Of a stretch of 64,000 bases of DNA, positions 1-11,952 are shown piece by piece (the stretch's first letter is position 1; each line of letters starts with the position of its first letter). Under the pieces are notes generated by a model that saw only the letters and a program-made list of their open reading frames with translations, was not told where the DNA came from and searched no databases. This DNA comes from Panacagrimonas perspica (lineage in GTDB: Bacteria; Pseudomonadota; Gammaproteobacteria; Nevskiales; Nevskiaceae): contig NZ_SOBT01000012.1 of assembly GCF_004364935.1 (NCBI RefSeq), positions 310,001 to 374,000 on the forward strand. The letters are read 5' to 3'. A program made the position numbers and the translations under genes.

Positions 1-1
1 C

Positions 2-1609
2 GGATTCGCGCGTGCGACCGAAAGCTATTCGCGCACGGTGCAGCGTGGTATCCGGCGATCCGCCATCGGCATCGCGGTGTTCGGCGTGCTGACGGTCGCT
101 GCCGGCTGGCTGGTGCTCGCGCGACCAGGTGGCTTTCTTCCCGACGAGGATCAGGGTTACCTGCTGGTGTCCATCCAGTTGCCGCCCGGCGCTTCGATGC
201 AGCGCACCGAGCAGGTGATGCTCAAGTACGACGAGGCCGTGCGAAAGATCCAGGGCGTGGACAACGTCATCGAGATCATCGGCTTCAGCTTCCTGTCCGG
301 CATCACCAACTCGTCATCCGGTACGTCGTTCATCTCGCTCAAGCCCTGGGGCGATCGCGGATCGAAGCATTCGGCGCAGGAGATTCTCAAGGAACTGCAG
401 GCGGCGACGAGCAAGATCACGGACGCCAATTTCCTCGTGATCAATCCACCGTCGATCCCCGGCATCGGCTCGGGCGGCGGCTTCGAGTTCATTCTCGAGG
501 ATCGCACCGGCGGCCAGCTTGGCGGCCTCGTCGGCAGCATGGGCGACCTGCTGTCGAAGGCGAATCAGAATCCCGAGCTGACGCGCGTGTTCACCGTCTT
601 CAATCCGAACACGCCGCAGGTCGAGTACGCGATCGACCGTGAACGCGCCAAGACGCTGGGCATCCCGATCTCCGACATCTTCAGCTCGCTGCAGACGTTC
701 TTCGGCGGCAGCTACATCAACGACTTCAACCTGTTCGGTCGCACCTATCGCGTCACCGCGCAGGCCGACGGCCACGCGCGGGCATCGCCCGAGGCGGTCA
801 ACCAGCTCTACGTGCGCTCGAAGGACGGCGACATGGTGCCGTTGTCGACGCTGGTTTCCACCAAGATGCGGCAGACGCCGGACTACATCGAGCGCTTCAA
901 CATTTTCCGCTCGGTGACGATCAATGGCTCGGGTGCGCCCGGGGTGAGTTCAGGCGAGGCGATGGCCGCAATGGAACGCCTGGCGGCGGACCTGCCGGCG
1001 GGATACATGCATGAATGGAGCGGCGTCAGTTTCCAGGAACGGCGCGCATCCGGGCAGGCGCAATACATCTTCGCGGCCAGCGTGCTGTTCGTGTTCCTCG
1101 TGCTCGCAGCGCTGTACGAAAGCTGGGTCGTGCCATTCGCGGTGCTGCTCGGCATTCCATTCGCGGTGTTCGGCGCGTTCCTTGCGCTGACATTCCGCGG
1201 GTTCGCCAACGATGTGTACGCGCAGATCGGTCTGGTCATGCTGATCGGTCTGGCGGCGAAGAACTCGATCCTGATCGTTGAGTTCGCCAAGCTCGGCTAC
1301 GAGCGCGGCATGCCGCTGGCCGAGGCCGCGGTGGAGGGCGCCAAGGCGCGCCTGCGGCCGATCCTGATGACCTCGTTCGCGTTCATCCTGGGCACCTTGC
1401 CGTTGGTGATCGCCAGCGGCGCAGGCGCCGCGGCGCGGCAGGTGCTCGGCACGACGGTGGTGTTCGGCATGCTGGCCGCGACGCTGATCGGCATCTTCCT
1501 GGTGCCGGTGTTCTATGTCGTGATCCAGGGCACGATCGATCGCTTCCGCGGTGGGCCATCTCATCCGCACGCCCCTTCGGCTGAGCGTCCGCAGGAGGCC
1601 GTGTCATGA
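2..1609 (+). CDS. RND efflux permease, C-terminal half (5' end outside window)
   Basis: Distal half of an inner-membrane proton-driven exporter of the RND HAE1 (AcrB/MexB) family. The frame is open from base 2 and the start lies before the window, so about 535 residues are seen. The visible part opens in TM7 and is followed by FLPDEDQG, the motif that begins the second large periplasmic loop. Porter and docking segments come next, then TM8-TM12, including the family-conserved LAAKNSILIVEFAK helix. The TGA stop overlaps the next gene's ATG (ATGA), so permease and outer-membrane channel are co-transcribed, and the periplasmic adaptor should lie upstream. The substrate cannot be read from sequence. 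Confidence 0.95.
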   Translation, partial: GFARATESYSRTVQRGIRRSAIGIAVFGVLTVAAGWLVLARPGGFLPDEDQGYLLVSIQLPPGASMQRTEQVMLKYDEAVRKIQGVDNVIEIIGFSFLSGITNSSSGTSFISLKPWGDRGSKHSAQEILKELQAATSKITDANFLVINPPSIPGIGSGGGFEFILEDRTGGQLGGLVGSMGDLLSKANQNPELTRVFTVFNPNTPQVEYAIDRERAKTLGIPISDIFSSLQTFFGGSYINDFNLFGRTYRVTAQADGHARASPEAVNQLYVRSKDGDMVPLSTLVSTKMRQTPDYIERFNIFRSVTINGSGAPGVSSGEAMAAMERLAADLPAGYMHEWSGVSFQERRASGQAQYIFAASVLFVFLVLAALYESWVVPFAVLLGIPFAVFGAFLALTFRGFANDVYAQIGLVMLIGLAAKNSILIVEFAKLGYERGMPLAEAAVEGAKARLRPILMTSFAFILGTLPLVIASGAGAAARQVLGTTVVFGMLAATLIGIFLVPVFYVVIQGTIDRFRGGPSHPHAPSAERPQEAVS

Positions 1610-2997
1610 GAGGTCTGCTCGTCAGCGTTGCAGCCATGGCGCTTTCGGCCTGCGCGCTCGGACCCGACTATGCGCGGCCGGACATCGACGTCCCCGCCAG
1701 CTTCGGCGAGGCGCCTTCGACGGCGCCCGGATCGATCGCGGACCAGGGCTGGTGGGATCTCTACCGCGATCCGGAACTCAAGCGTCTGATCGCCACCGCC
1801 GTCGAGAACAACCTGGACCTGCGTGCTGCGGTTGCGCGCGTCGACCAGGCGCGAGCGGTGTTGGGCTCGACCGGCCTGACCTTGCTGCCGCAGATCGGCA
1901 TCACCGGCGGCGTCGAGCGAGGCAAGAGCGCGGTAGATGCCAGCGCAGGTGGCGATCGCATCGGGACCACCCGAACCGCGCGGGTGGGTTTGTCGTGGGA
2001 GCTCGATCTGTGGGGCCGTCTGCGACGCGAGGACGAAGCGGCGAGCGCCGAACTGCTCGGCGCCGAGTACGCGCGTCGTGGCGTGCTGGTGAGCCTGGTG
2101 TCGGATGTGGCGACCGCGTGGTTTCGGCTCGAGAGTCTGGAAGAACAGCTGCAGGTCACGCGCGCCACGCTCAATACCCGCGAGGAATTCCTGAAGCTGA
2201 CACGAGCGCAGTCGGATCGCGGCGTCGTCAGCGGTCTGGATGTCGCATCGGCGGAAGCGCAGCTGGCGCAGGCGCGCGCGAACATTCCGGACTTCGAGCG
2301 CCAGGTGGCTCTGACCGAGCACGCCCTGTCCCTGTTGCTCGGTCGCAATCCCGGGAGCTTCACGCACGGAACGCTGGCGACCGCCAGCACGATGAATCCC
2401 GAGGTCCCGAGCGGCCTGCCGAGCAAGTTGCTCGAACGCCGGCCCGACATCCTGCAGGCGGAGCAGGGACTGGTCGCGGCCAATGCGCGCGTCGGCGTGG
2501 CCAAGGCGGCGCTGTTCCCGAGCATTTCGCTGACGGGTGGTTACGGATCGCTGAGCGGCGACATGGCCGATCTGTTCACGCGTGGTGCCGAGACGTGGTC
2601 GATCGGCGTGGACCTGCTGCAGCCGCTGCTCGACGCCGATCGCAATCTCTATCGCGTCGACCTGGCGGATGCGCGCAAGGCGGAGGCCCTGGCGTTGTAC
2701 GAACGCGCGGTCCGCAACGGTTTTCGCGAAGTGGCGGACGCGTTGGTCGCGCGCCAGAAGCTGGCCGAGGTCGAGGTTTCGCAGAATCAGTTGGTGGAGG
2801 CGCAGCAACGCGCGGAGGAAATTGCGACCGCGCGCTACAAGGTGGGCTATTCGTCGTACTTCGACGTCATCAACGCCGACCGCGACCTGTTCAACGCCAA
2901 GCTGGCGCGCGCATCGGCGCGACTGAGCGCACGCCTGTCGACGGTGGACTTGTATCGGGCGCTCGGCGGCGGCTGGGTGGAGCAGGCATCACCGTAG
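1606..2997 (+). CDS. Outer-membrane efflux channel lipoprotein (OprM/NodT family)
   Basis: Outer-membrane channel of the tripartite pump, 463 residues, the usual size for the family. The N-terminus is a lipoprotein signal with lipobox LSAC and Cys16 as the predicted lipidated residue. It is followed by GPDYARP, common in NodT-type channels. Two OEP domains (about 60-250 and 270-455) alternate barrel strands and long helices. The start overlaps the permease stop by four bases. The TAG stop lies within the first four bases of the palindromic repeat at 2994-3079, and the next gene (rnt) converges from the other side. The function as the partner of the upstream permease is inferred from the operon. 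Confidence 0.93.
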   Translation: MRGLLVSVAAMALSACALGPDYARPDIDVPASFGEAPSTAPGSIADQGWWDLYRDPELKRLIATAVENNLDLRAAVARVDQARAVLGSTGLTLLPQIGITGGVERGKSAVDASAGGDRIGTTRTARVGLSWELDLWGRLRREDEAASAELLGAEYARRGVLVSLVSDVATAWFRLESLEEQLQVTRATLNTREEFLKLTRAQSDRGVVSGLDVASAEAQLAQARANIPDFERQVALTEHALSLLLGRNPGSFTHGTLATASTMNPEVPSGLPSKLLERRPDILQAEQGLVAANARVGVAKAALFPSISLTGGYGSLSGDMADLFTRGAETWSIGVDLLQPLLDADRNLYRVDLADARKAEALALYERAVRNGFREVADALVARQKLAEVEVSQNQLVEAQQRAEEIATARYKVGYSSYFDVINADRDLFNAKLARASARLSARLSTVDLYRALGGGWVEQASP

Positions 2998-3079
2998 CCC
3001 GGACGTTGAATTTCGCGAAGCGAAAGAGCGGGGTTTTCCTCGCAATACGGAGCGCAACCCCGGACTTCGTCCGGGCTAC
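2994..3079. repeat. Palindromic intergenic repeat, copy 1
   Basis: About 86 bp with outer arms GTAGCCCGG and CCGGGCTAC. Inside is a small inverted repeat TTTCGC-GAA-GCGAAA. Bases 3004-3035 are identical to 28023-28054 in copy 5. The left arm contains the TAG stop of the upstream channel gene (2995-2997), and the right arm contains, on the minus strand, the TAG stop of rnt (3078-3076). It behaves like a REP-type element placed between convergent genes and could also form a bidirectional transcript end. Confidence 0.85.
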
Positions 3080-3762
3080 GCTGAGGCAGCGCCGTCCTCG
3101 GCTTCCACCGCAGCCGCATCGCGCGGCAGGCCGATGCCTTCGAACAGCGGCCGCACGCGGTTGATCAAGGTGCAGAACAGGTCGGCCGTCATCTCGGCGT
3201 CGTAGATCGCCGAGTGCGCTTCGCGCGCGTCGTACGGCAGTCCCGCCGCCTCGGCCGCGCGCGCCAACACGGTCTGGCCGAGCAGGCTGCCGCCCAGGGT
3301 GACGGTGTCGAAGCACGAGAACGGGTGGAACGGATTGCGCTTGATGCCGGTGCGCGCGACCGCGGCGTTCAGGAAGCCCAGATCGAAGTGCGCGTTGTGT
3401 CCGACCAGCACGGCGCGCGTGCAACCGTTCTCGGAGATCGCCTGGCGGATCGGCTTGAAGATGTGCGCCAGCGCGTCGGTTTCCTTCTTGGCCAGCCGCA
3501 AGGGGTTGTCCACCTTGATGCCGTTGACCTCCATCGAGGCCTTTTCCATGTTGGCGCCGGGGAAGGGCTCCACATGGCTGAAGACGGTCTGGCGACGCAC
3601 CAGATTTCCGGCCTCGTCCACGCCCAGGATCACCGCGGCGATCTCGAGCAGGGCGTCGGTCTGGTTATTGAACCCGCCGGTTTCGACATCCACCACCACC
3701 GGAAGGAATCCGCGGAAGCGATGGCCGATGCGGGGCGGAGGAGGAGGGGGAGGGGCATCCAT
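3076..3762 (-). CDS. rnt: Ribonuclease T
   Basis: 3'-5' exoribonuclease of the DEDD superfamily that trims the 3' ends of tRNA and other stable RNAs (known for the family). Exonuclease motifs are visible in order: VVDVETGGF (Asp and Glu ligands), [11 protein letters not shown] (Asp) and [12 protein letters not shown] (His/Asp, DEDDh type). The 228-residue length is normal. The N-terminus is odd: seven consecutive prolines directly follow MDA, encoded by a purine-rich tract on the plus strand, before the conserved [13 protein letters not shown] begins. A later start is possible but no better codon is obvious. The gene converges on the efflux operon and shares the palindromic repeat with it. 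Confidence 0.95.
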   Translation of the reverse strand: MDAPPPPPPPRIGHRFRGFLPVVVDVETGGFNNQTDALLEIAAVILGVDEAGNLVRRQTVFSHVEPFPGANMEKASMEVNGIKVDNPLRLAKKETDALAHIFKPIRQAISENGCTRAVLVGHNAHFDLGFLNAAVARTGIKRNPFHPFSCFDTVTLGGSLLGQTVLARAAEAAGLPYDAREAHSAIYDAEMTADLFCTLINRVRPLFEGIGLPRDAAAVEAEDGAASA

Positions 3763-3857
3763 GGGGGCGGCACTATAACCGACGGTCCGGGCGGACCCGG
3801 GACCTTGCTGGCGTTTTCAGCCGCTTTTTTGCAGCCCGACACCGTATGGAAGCGCGA

Positions 3858-4613
3858 TCAACCGCCGAGCTTGCTGAGCGCGAAGGCGGACAGGAAACCT
3901 GCCACGGTGATCAGGCCCGCCATGTCGTGCGCTTCCTCGAAGGCCTCGGGGATCATCGTATCGGCCAGCATGGCCAGGATCGCGCCCGCCGCGACGGCGG
4001 TGGTGGCGGCGATGACATCCGGCGAGAACTCGCGGAACGCGGAGTAGCCCAGCAACGCCGCCAGACCGGACGCCAGCGCGATCCCGCCCCAGACGCCGAA
4101 GATGAAGCGCGCGCTGCGTCCTGCGCGCTTCATGCCGGCCGCGCTCGACAGGCCCTCCGGCAGGTTCGACAGGAAGATGGCGATGACCGCGACCATGCTG
4201 ACGACGCCGCCCTGCAGCAGGCTCAGGCCGATCACGATGGATTCGGGAATACCGTCGAGCAGCGCACCGACGGCGATGGCCGTTCCGCTGCCCTGGCTGT
4301 CCTTCTCCGTGGGTTGCAGCGCGCCCGAGCGCTTGCGGTGTTTCGCGCCGCGGCGGGCCAGCAGGGCGTTGCCGCCCGTGAACAGCGCGGCCCCTGCCAG
4401 GAAGCCGATCGCGGTCGAGTCGAATCCGCCACGCTCGAAGGCCTTGTCCATCAGTTCGAACGACAGCGCGGAGATCAGCACGCCGCTGCCGAAAGCCATG
4501 ACGGCGGCGATCACGCGCTGCGGAATGCGGGCGAAGTACCCGATGCCGGCGCCCAGCAGCAGGGCGGAGCCGGCGAGCAGGCCCCAGAAGCCGGCTTCAA
4601 GCCAGGTGGGCAT
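3858..4613 (-). CDS. ZIP-family metal transporter
   Basis: Inner-membrane divalent metal permease of the ZIP family, 251 residues, about eight hydrophobic segments. Family motifs are present: DGIPES in one helix (residues about 117-122) and NLPEG in the next (about 149-153), which form the metal site, and a TMIPEAFEEAHD segment near the C-terminus. A cytoplasmic loop rich in Lys/Arg (about 87-105) precedes the first motif. It stands alone between rnt (same strand, 95 bp away) and the divergent argG. Zinc is the likeliest substrate by family, but iron or manganese cannot be excluded. No metal-responsive operator was recognised upstream. Confidence 0.88.
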   Translation of the reverse strand: MPTWLEAGFWGLLAGSALLLGAGIGYFARIPQRVIAAVMAFGSGVLISALSFELMDKAFERGGFDSTAIGFLAGAALFTGGNALLARRGAKHRKRSGALQPTEKDSQGSGTAIAVGALLDGIPESIVIGLSLLQGGVVSMVAVIAIFLSNLPEGLSSAAGMKRAGRSARFIFGVWGGIALASGLAALLGYSAFREFSPDVIAATTAVAAGAILAMLADTMIPEAFEEAHDMAGLITVAGFLSAFALSKLGG

Positions 4614-4715
4614 GAGGGTGTCGCACGAGGGTGAGGGGCAGGCCGGTCGGGGTCACAGGTGCCCAAGATAGCCTGCGGTCACGGGTATGGAGGGGGTCTC
4701 CCGCCATGTGACAAC

Positions 4716-4744
4716 TTGAGACATCCGCCCTGGGGTCCAATAAT
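4716..4744 (+). promoter_or_regulatory. Sigma-70 promoter of argG
   Basis: TTGAGA (4716-4721) and AATAAT (4739-4744) are separated by exactly 17 nt. Each hexamer matches the consensus in five of six positions. Transcription would start near 4751, giving a leader of about 31 nt before the argG ATG. Confidence 0.65.
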
Positions 4745-4781
4745 TCGCGCCCGCTTCGTCGCCCCTTCGGCCCTTCCCTCC

Positions 4782-5993
<1,212 letters not shown>

Positions 5994-5998
5994 GCGAT

Positions 5999-6067
5999 GT
6001 AGCCCGGGTGCAACCCGGGGCTTCTTCTCCGATGTCGGAGGAAAGCCCCGGGTTGCACCCGGGCTAC
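5999..6067. repeat. Palindromic intergenic repeat, copy 2
   Basis: 69-bp near-perfect inverted repeat: outer arms GTAGCCCGGGTGCAACCCGG and its complement, with a centre containing TTCTTCTCCGATGTCGGAGG. It begins five bases after the argG stop. It could act as a transcript end for argG, although there is no T-run. Confidence 0.85.
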
Positions 6068-6115
6068 GGGTGCGGTGTGCGACGATCGCATCGCACTTTC
6101 CCACGACCTGAACGC

Positions 6116-6601
6116 ATGGCCGTTCACGCACAGCGCCACAGCTATCGGGACGACGCGTCGGTGCCGCGCTTCGACGACGGTCGCCCGATCGTCGTCTTCG
6201 ACGGCGTCTGCGTGCTGTGTTCGGGTTCGATGCACTTCATCCAGCAGCACGACACGCGCGACGCCTTCCGCTTCGTGCTCGCGCAATCGGCGCTCGGCCA
6301 GGCGCTGTTCCGTCACTACGGCCTGCCTGCCGAGAATTTCGACACGGTGTTGGTGCTCGACGATGGCGTGCTGCACACCAAGCTGGACGCTTTCGCAGCC
6401 GTGATGCGCCGCCTGCCCGGCGCATGGCGCGTGCTGTCGGCGGCCCGTTTCATTCCCTCGCTGATCGCGGATCTGATGTACGACCTCGTCGCGAAGAACC
6501 GCTATCGCTGGTTCGGCAAGCGCGAGGCCTGCCTGATGCCGACGGCGGCGTTGCGTGCACGCTTTCTGCCGGACGGATGGAAGACCGCGCCAGCGTCCTG
6601 A
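6116..6601 (+). CDS. DCC-family thiol-disulfide oxidoreductase-like protein (DUF393)
   Basis: 161 residues. The family signature is present: VFDGVCVLCSG at about residues 25-35, with the DxxCxxC cysteine pair, and a conserved aromatic tail (NRYRWFGKREACLMP). Family members are thought to be thioredoxin-like redox proteins, and the substrate is unknown. The frame extends upstream to 6008, but that stretch is the palindromic repeat, so the ATG at 6116 is preferred. Its last 25 bases overlap the start of the saccharopine-dehydrogenase-like gene, so the two are translated from one message. Confidence 0.85.
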   Translation: MAVHAQRHSYRDDASVPRFDDGRPIVVFDGVCVLCSGSMHFIQQHDTRDAFRFVLAQSALGQALFRHYGLPAENFDTVLVLDDGVLHTKLDAFAAVMRRLPGAWRVLSAARFIPSLIADLMYDLVAKNRYRWFGKREACLMPTAALRARFLPDGWKTAPAS

Positions 6602-8262
6602 TCGTCGGCGGCTACGGCGTCTTCGGAGGACGCCTGGCCCGGCTGTTGCTCGCGCGCGGAGACCTTCGCGTCCTGGTCGCCGGCCGATCGCTCGACGCGG
6701 CGCGTGCGTTCTGCGCCCAGCATGGCGGCGAGCCGCTGCAACTGGATCGCGACGATGATCCGGCGGCGGTCTTCGCACGCGAGCGCCCGTTCGTCGTCGT
6801 CGACGCCGCGGGTCTGTTCCAGTCCTACGATTCGGGCGATCCGTATCGCCTCGCGCGCGCGGCGCTGCTCGCCGGTGCGCACTATCTCGATCTTGCCGAC
6901 GACGGTGCCTTCGCGGCCGGCATCGTTGCGCTCGATGCGCAGGCGCGCAGTGCACAACGGGTCGCGATCTCCGGCGCCAGCTCGGTCCCGGCGATCTCCT
7001 CGGCGGCCGTCACCGCGCTGGCCGCGGGCCTGCAGCGCATCGAGAAGATCGAGACGCTGATCCTGCCGGGCAATCGCGCGCCGCGCGGACTGTCGGTGAT
7101 GCAGGCGATCCTGGCGCAGGTGGGGCGGCCGCTGAAGCTGTGGCGCGGTGATGCGACGAGCGTCGTCGATGGCTGGAGCGGGCTGCGCCGCGATGGACTG
7201 CAACTGCCGGATGGCACGCGCGTTCCGGCGCGATGGTCGAGCTGGATCGGAAGCCCGGACCTGCTGCTGCTTCCACGGCATTTCAACGCGCGTTCGGTGA
7301 CGTTCCGGGCAGGCCTGGAGTTGCCGCTGCTGCATCTCGGATTGTGGCTGCTGTCGTGGTTGCCGCGGCTGCGACTGCTGCGGTCGCTTGCGCCGTGGGC
7401 GCGGGCCTTGCGCTGGATCGCGCAGCAGCTCGAGAGCTTCGGTTCCGATCGCGGTGGCATGCGCGTCGACGTGCTCGGGCGCGAGTCGGGTACGGGTCGC
7501 GGCGTTCGGCGGACCTGGACGCTGATCGCCGAAAGCGGTGAGGGTCCGTACGTGCCGGCCATTCCCGCGTTCTGTCTGATCGGGCGGCTGTCGAGCGGCA
7601 CGCTCGCGGTGGGCGCGCGCCCTTGCGTCGCCGAGTTGTCGATCGACGAGATCGAACAGGCAACGAGCCGGCTTCCGATTCGTTGTGGCCGCGACGAGTC
7701 GGCGTGGTACACGCTGTACGAGCGGGCGCTCGGGGCCGAATTCACCCGGCTGCCGCCGCAGGTGCAGGACGGCCACGATGTCTTCGACGTGCGCCGCTTC
7801 CGTGGCGAGGCGCGCGTCACCGGCGGTGCGGGCGTGTTGGCGTGGCTGATCGGTCGCGTGATGCGCTTCCCGCCGGCGATCGAACGCACGCCCGTGCTCG
7901 TGCGGATGGAACGCTGCGGCGCGAGCGAGCGCTGGACGCGGCAGTTCGGACGGTACCGGTTCGAGTCCGTGCTGAGCGCGGCTGCCGGCGATCCGCTGGG
8001 CCAGGTTCGCGAGCGGTTCGGTGCACTGGTATTCCGCCTGAAGGTGCCGGTCGACGAGACGGGCTTGCAGATGCCGATGCTCGGTGCCACGGCGCTCGGC
8101 GTGCCCTTGCCACGATGGATCGTGCCGGTGAGCCAGACCCGTGAATACGTCGACGGGCAGGGGCGTTTCTGCTTCGACGTGGACATCAGCCTGCCGATGG
8201 TCGGGCGGGTGGTGCGCTACGAAGGATGGCTGCTGCCGGAGTCCGCGCACGGAACGTGCTGA
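6577..8262 (+). CDS. Saccharopine-dehydrogenase-like NAD(P)-binding protein with DUF4166 domain
   Basis: 561 residues. The N-terminal third is a Rossmann domain of the saccharopine dehydrogenase/trans-acting enoyl reductase type, with the dinucleotide loop VLIVGGYGVFGG at residues 6-17. A hydrophobic stretch rich in Leu and Trp follows (about 245-275), then a C-terminal DUF4166-like region (about 370-555). The start was chosen as ATG 6577 because it places the Rossmann strand directly at the N-terminus. The longer frame from 6217 would run through the upstream gene. It overlaps that gene by 25 bases. The substrate is unknown; family members are not necessarily lysine enzymes. Confidence 0.82.
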   Translation: MEDRASVLIVGGYGVFGGRLARLLLARGDLRVLVAGRSLDAARAFCAQHGGEPLQLDRDDDPAAVFARERPFVVVDAAGLFQSYDSGDPYRLARAALLAGAHYLDLADDGAFAAGIVALDAQARSAQRVAISGASSVPAISSAAVTALAAGLQRIEKIETLILPGNRAPRGLSVMQAILAQVGRPLKLWRGDATSVVDGWSGLRRDGLQLPDGTRVPARWSSWIGSPDLLLLPRHFNARSVTFRAGLELPLLHLGLWLLSWLPRLRLLRSLAPWARALRWIAQQLESFGSDRGGMRVDVLGRESGTGRGVRRTWTLIAESGEGPYVPAIPAFCLIGRLSSGTLAVGARPCVAELSIDEIEQATSRLPIRCGRDESAWYTLYERALGAEFTRLPPQVQDGHDVFDVRRFRGEARVTGGAGVLAWLIGRVMRFPPAIERTPVLVRMERCGASERWTRQFGRYRFESVLSAAAGDPLGQVRERFGALVFRLKVPVDETGLQMPMLGATALGVPLPRWIVPVSQTREYVDGQGRFCFDVDISLPMVGRVVRYEGWLLPESAHGTC

Positions 8263-8491
8263 CATGCGCCCGGACGGACGTCGGGCTCGAGATCTTTCCT
8301 GCGTGGACCACGTTTTTGCCTCGGGAATTCGACGTCCGCAGCGGGATCGCAGTGATCCACGTCCGCGCTCCCGTGAACGTTGGGGCGTGGCCGGATGTCG
8401 ATGCATCGGTGGGCGGCGCGACGCGCTACCCGCTGCAACACCCCTGGGTTAAGGTCCTCCCATCACGGCTCTCATTTTTCTCACACGCACG

Positions 8492-9370
8492 ATGACCGAA
8501 GTTTTCGACGCTCCGCAGATCCAGACCATTCGCGCCAACGGTCTCGAGTTCGCCTATTACGAAGCCGGGCAGGGCCCGCTCGTGCTGTTGCTGCATGGTT
8601 TTCCGGATACCGCGCTGTGCTGGCGCCAGGTCGTTCCGCGTCTGGCGGCAGCGGGCTTTCGCGCGGTCGCGCCGTTCCTGCGCGGCTACGCGCCCACGGA
8701 TCTGGCGCCGGATGGCGACTATTCCCTGCCGACGCTGGGGCTCGACCTGCTCGCACTGATCGAGCACTTCAACAAGGGCGAGAAGGCCTACGTCGTGGGC
8801 CACGACTGGGGTGCGCCGATCACGCAGTACGCCGCCAACCTGCGGCCGGATCGCTTCGAGAAGATCGTGGTCGCCGCAGTGCCTCACCTGCGGCGTTTCC
8901 TGCTGTCACCGAGCGGGGCGCAGCTCAAGCGATCGCACTACATCTTCAAGTTCCAGTCGCCGTTCTGGGCGGAAAGCCGGCTGCCAGCCAATGATTTCGA
9001 ATGGGTCGTCGAGAACCTGATCCGACGCTGGTCGCCGGGCTGGAATTTCTCGCTGGGCGACATCGAGCCGATCAAGGCGAATTTTCGCGAGCCGGCACGC
9101 CTGAAGGCGGCGCTCTCGTACTACCGGTCGCTCCCCGGGCTGCTGGTGAACCCGTCCGCGCTCAAGGTCGCGTTCTCCGCCGTCAGCGTGCCGACGCTCG
9201 CGATCTACGGCACCGAGGACGGTGCCATCGGGCCGGAGATGTTCCAGAAACAGCAGAAGCGCTATCGCGGCCCGTTCGAGCTGTGCGAGGCGACCGGACG
9301 CGGACACTTCATGCAGTACGAAGACCCCGAGTGGTTCGCGGATCGCGTGATCGAGTTCTTCAAGGCCTGA
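8492..9370 (+). CDS. Alpha/beta hydrolase, epoxide hydrolase/haloalkane dehalogenase type
   Basis: 292-residue cytoplasmic hydrolase. The oxyanion loop HGFPD is at about residues 35-39. The nucleophile elbow is GHDWGA (about 107-112), with Asp rather than Ser, which places it with epoxide hydrolases and haloalkane dehalogenases. The charge-relay acid is probably in YGTEDGAI (about 239-246), and the catalytic His in GRGHFMQYE near the C-terminus. It is separated from the previous gene by 229 bp with no convincing gene, and it is followed by a single-unit palindromic repeat. The natural substrate is not deducible. Confidence 0.88.
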   Translation: MTEVFDAPQIQTIRANGLEFAYYEAGQGPLVLLLHGFPDTALCWRQVVPRLAAAGFRAVAPFLRGYAPTDLAPDGDYSLPTLGLDLLALIEHFNKGEKAYVVGHDWGAPITQYAANLRPDRFEKIVVAAVPHLRRFLLSPSGAQLKRSHYIFKFQSPFWAESRLPANDFEWVVENLIRRWSPGWNFSLGDIEPIKANFREPARLKAALSYYRSLPGLLVNPSALKVAFSAVSVPTLAIYGTEDGAIGPEMFQKQQKRYRGPFELCEATGRGHFMQYEDPEWFADRVIEFFKA

Positions 9371-9379
9371 CCCGCAGCC

Positions 9380-9402
9380 GTAGCCCGGACGAAGTCCGGG
9401 AT
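9380..9402. repeat. Palindromic intergenic repeat, short copy
   Basis: Single arm unit GTAGCCCGGACGAAGTCCGG, itself a hairpin (CCCGGAC-GAA-GTCCGGG), ten bases after the hydrolase stop. It is identical over 22 bases to the left end of the copy at 41812. Confidence 0.75.
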
Positions 9403-9584
9403 CCCCGCCCGAATCACCTCCGTCGGACCGCGACCCCGATCGGAAGATCGTCGTCGCCGAGGTCTGCCGGTTGTGACCGGGTAAGACGTCTCCATATTCG
9501 AGGGGTGACTGTTTCTTCTCGCCGCCACGACGCGATTTACGGACTTCTGCCTGCCCCCCGCCGCAAATAAAGTTGCCGTCCCCC

Positions 9585-9613
9585 TTGAATCCGCAGATTG
9601 AGTGGCCAAGAAT
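9585..9613 (+). promoter_or_regulatory. Promoter of groES-groEL
   Basis: TTGAAT (9585-9590) and AAGAAT (9608-9613) with a 17-nt spacer; each box matches the sigma-70 consensus in four of six positions. The C before TTGAA also gives CTTGAA, the -35 of heat-shock sigma-32 promoters, but no CCCCAT-like -10 follows. The CIRCE operator begins at the last base of the -10. Leader to groES is about 115 nt. Confidence 0.5.
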
Positions 9614-9639
9614 TAGCAGCCTTCACCAGAGAGTGCTAA
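9613..9639. promoter_or_regulatory. CIRCE operator (HrcA binding site)
   Basis: TTAGCAGCC, nine-base spacer, GAGTGCTAA. The right arm is the perfect consensus half-site. The left arm differs from TTAGCACTC at two positions. Spacer length is exactly the canonical nine. Its position over the likely transcription start of groES-groEL is what HrcA repression requires. Confidence 0.85.
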
Positions 9640-9733
9640 CAACCTGAGTTCCGCCGGTCCGGCGAGTCTCATGTGGTTGTCGCAGCTTCTCAGTGAATCA
9701 ACCCCAAAGCATTGAATAATCAGGAGTAGAGAT

Positions 9734-10021
9734 ATGGCACTGCGTCCCCTGCATGACCGCGTCATCGTCAAGCGTCTCGAAGAAGCCAAGACGAGCGCTG
9801 GCGGCATCCTCATCCCGGACAGCGCCGCTGAGAAGCCGCTGCGTGCCGAAGTCATCTCCGTTGGCCCCGGCAAGCGTTCGGACGATGGCAAGGTTCACCC
9901 GCTCGACGTCAAGAAGGGCGACAAGGTCCTGATCGGCAAGTACTCGGGCACCGAAGTGAAGATCGAAGGTGAAGAGCTCGTCGTGCTGCGCGAAGACGAC
10001 ATCATGGCGGTCATCGCCTGA
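9734..10021 (+). CDS. groES: Co-chaperonin GroES
   Basis: 95-residue lid of the GroEL folding chamber. It begins [17 protein letters not shown] and contains the mobile-loop region [20 protein letters not shown] (about 16-35), the roof turn near [10 protein letters not shown], and the terminal DDIMAVI. A good ribosome site (CAGGAG, 9721-9726) precedes the ATG. It lies 80 bp upstream of groEL on the same strand and shares its CIRCE-controlled promoter. Confidence 0.98.
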   Translation: MALRPLHDRVIVKRLEEAKTSAGGILIPDSAAEKPLRAEVISVGPGKRSDDGKVHPLDVKKGDKVLIGKYSGTEVKIEGEELVVLREDDIMAVIA

Positions 10022-10086
10022 TCAAGGCTTTCGCCTCTCAAAAATAATCTAGCCCGACCGCACAGCGGAACGGGCCTTGAATGTAA

Positions 10087-11763
<1,677 letters not shown>

Positions 11764-11824
11764 GTTCGGCTCCAGCCCCTGGTCGCGCGCCCACCGCGCG
11801 GCCACGCGCAGCAGCAAGTTGCAG

Positions 11825-11855
11825 ATCAGGGCGCCTTCGGGCGCCCTGATTTTTT
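11825..11855 (+). terminator. Intrinsic terminator of groES-groEL
   Basis: Perfect stem TCAGGGCGCC / GGCGCCCTGA closed by a TTCG tetraloop (11836-11839), followed by a run of six T (11850-11855). One further A-T pair can form at the base. Confidence 0.93.
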
Positions 11856-11874
11856 GTGGGCGTCGTCCGAACCT

Positions 11875-11929
11875 GTAACCCGGATTCTCGTCGAATACGG
11901 AGCGCAACCCCGGGCTTTGCCAGGGCTAC
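11875..11929. repeat. Palindromic intergenic repeat, copy 3 (degenerate)
   Basis: Left end GTAACCCGG (one change), right end CAGGGCTAC. The interior has the block ATACGGAGCGCAACCCCGG, also found in copy 1 at about 3049-3063. It lies between groEL and glnE, both on the plus strand. Confidence 0.7.
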
Positions 11930-11952
11930 GGGTTCCCGGACGCGAGTGAATA

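Noticed and set aside
8226..8495. Possible 89-residue gene before the epoxide-hydrolase-like gene
   Set aside because: Overlaps the end of the previous gene, no ribosome site, no recognisable fold.
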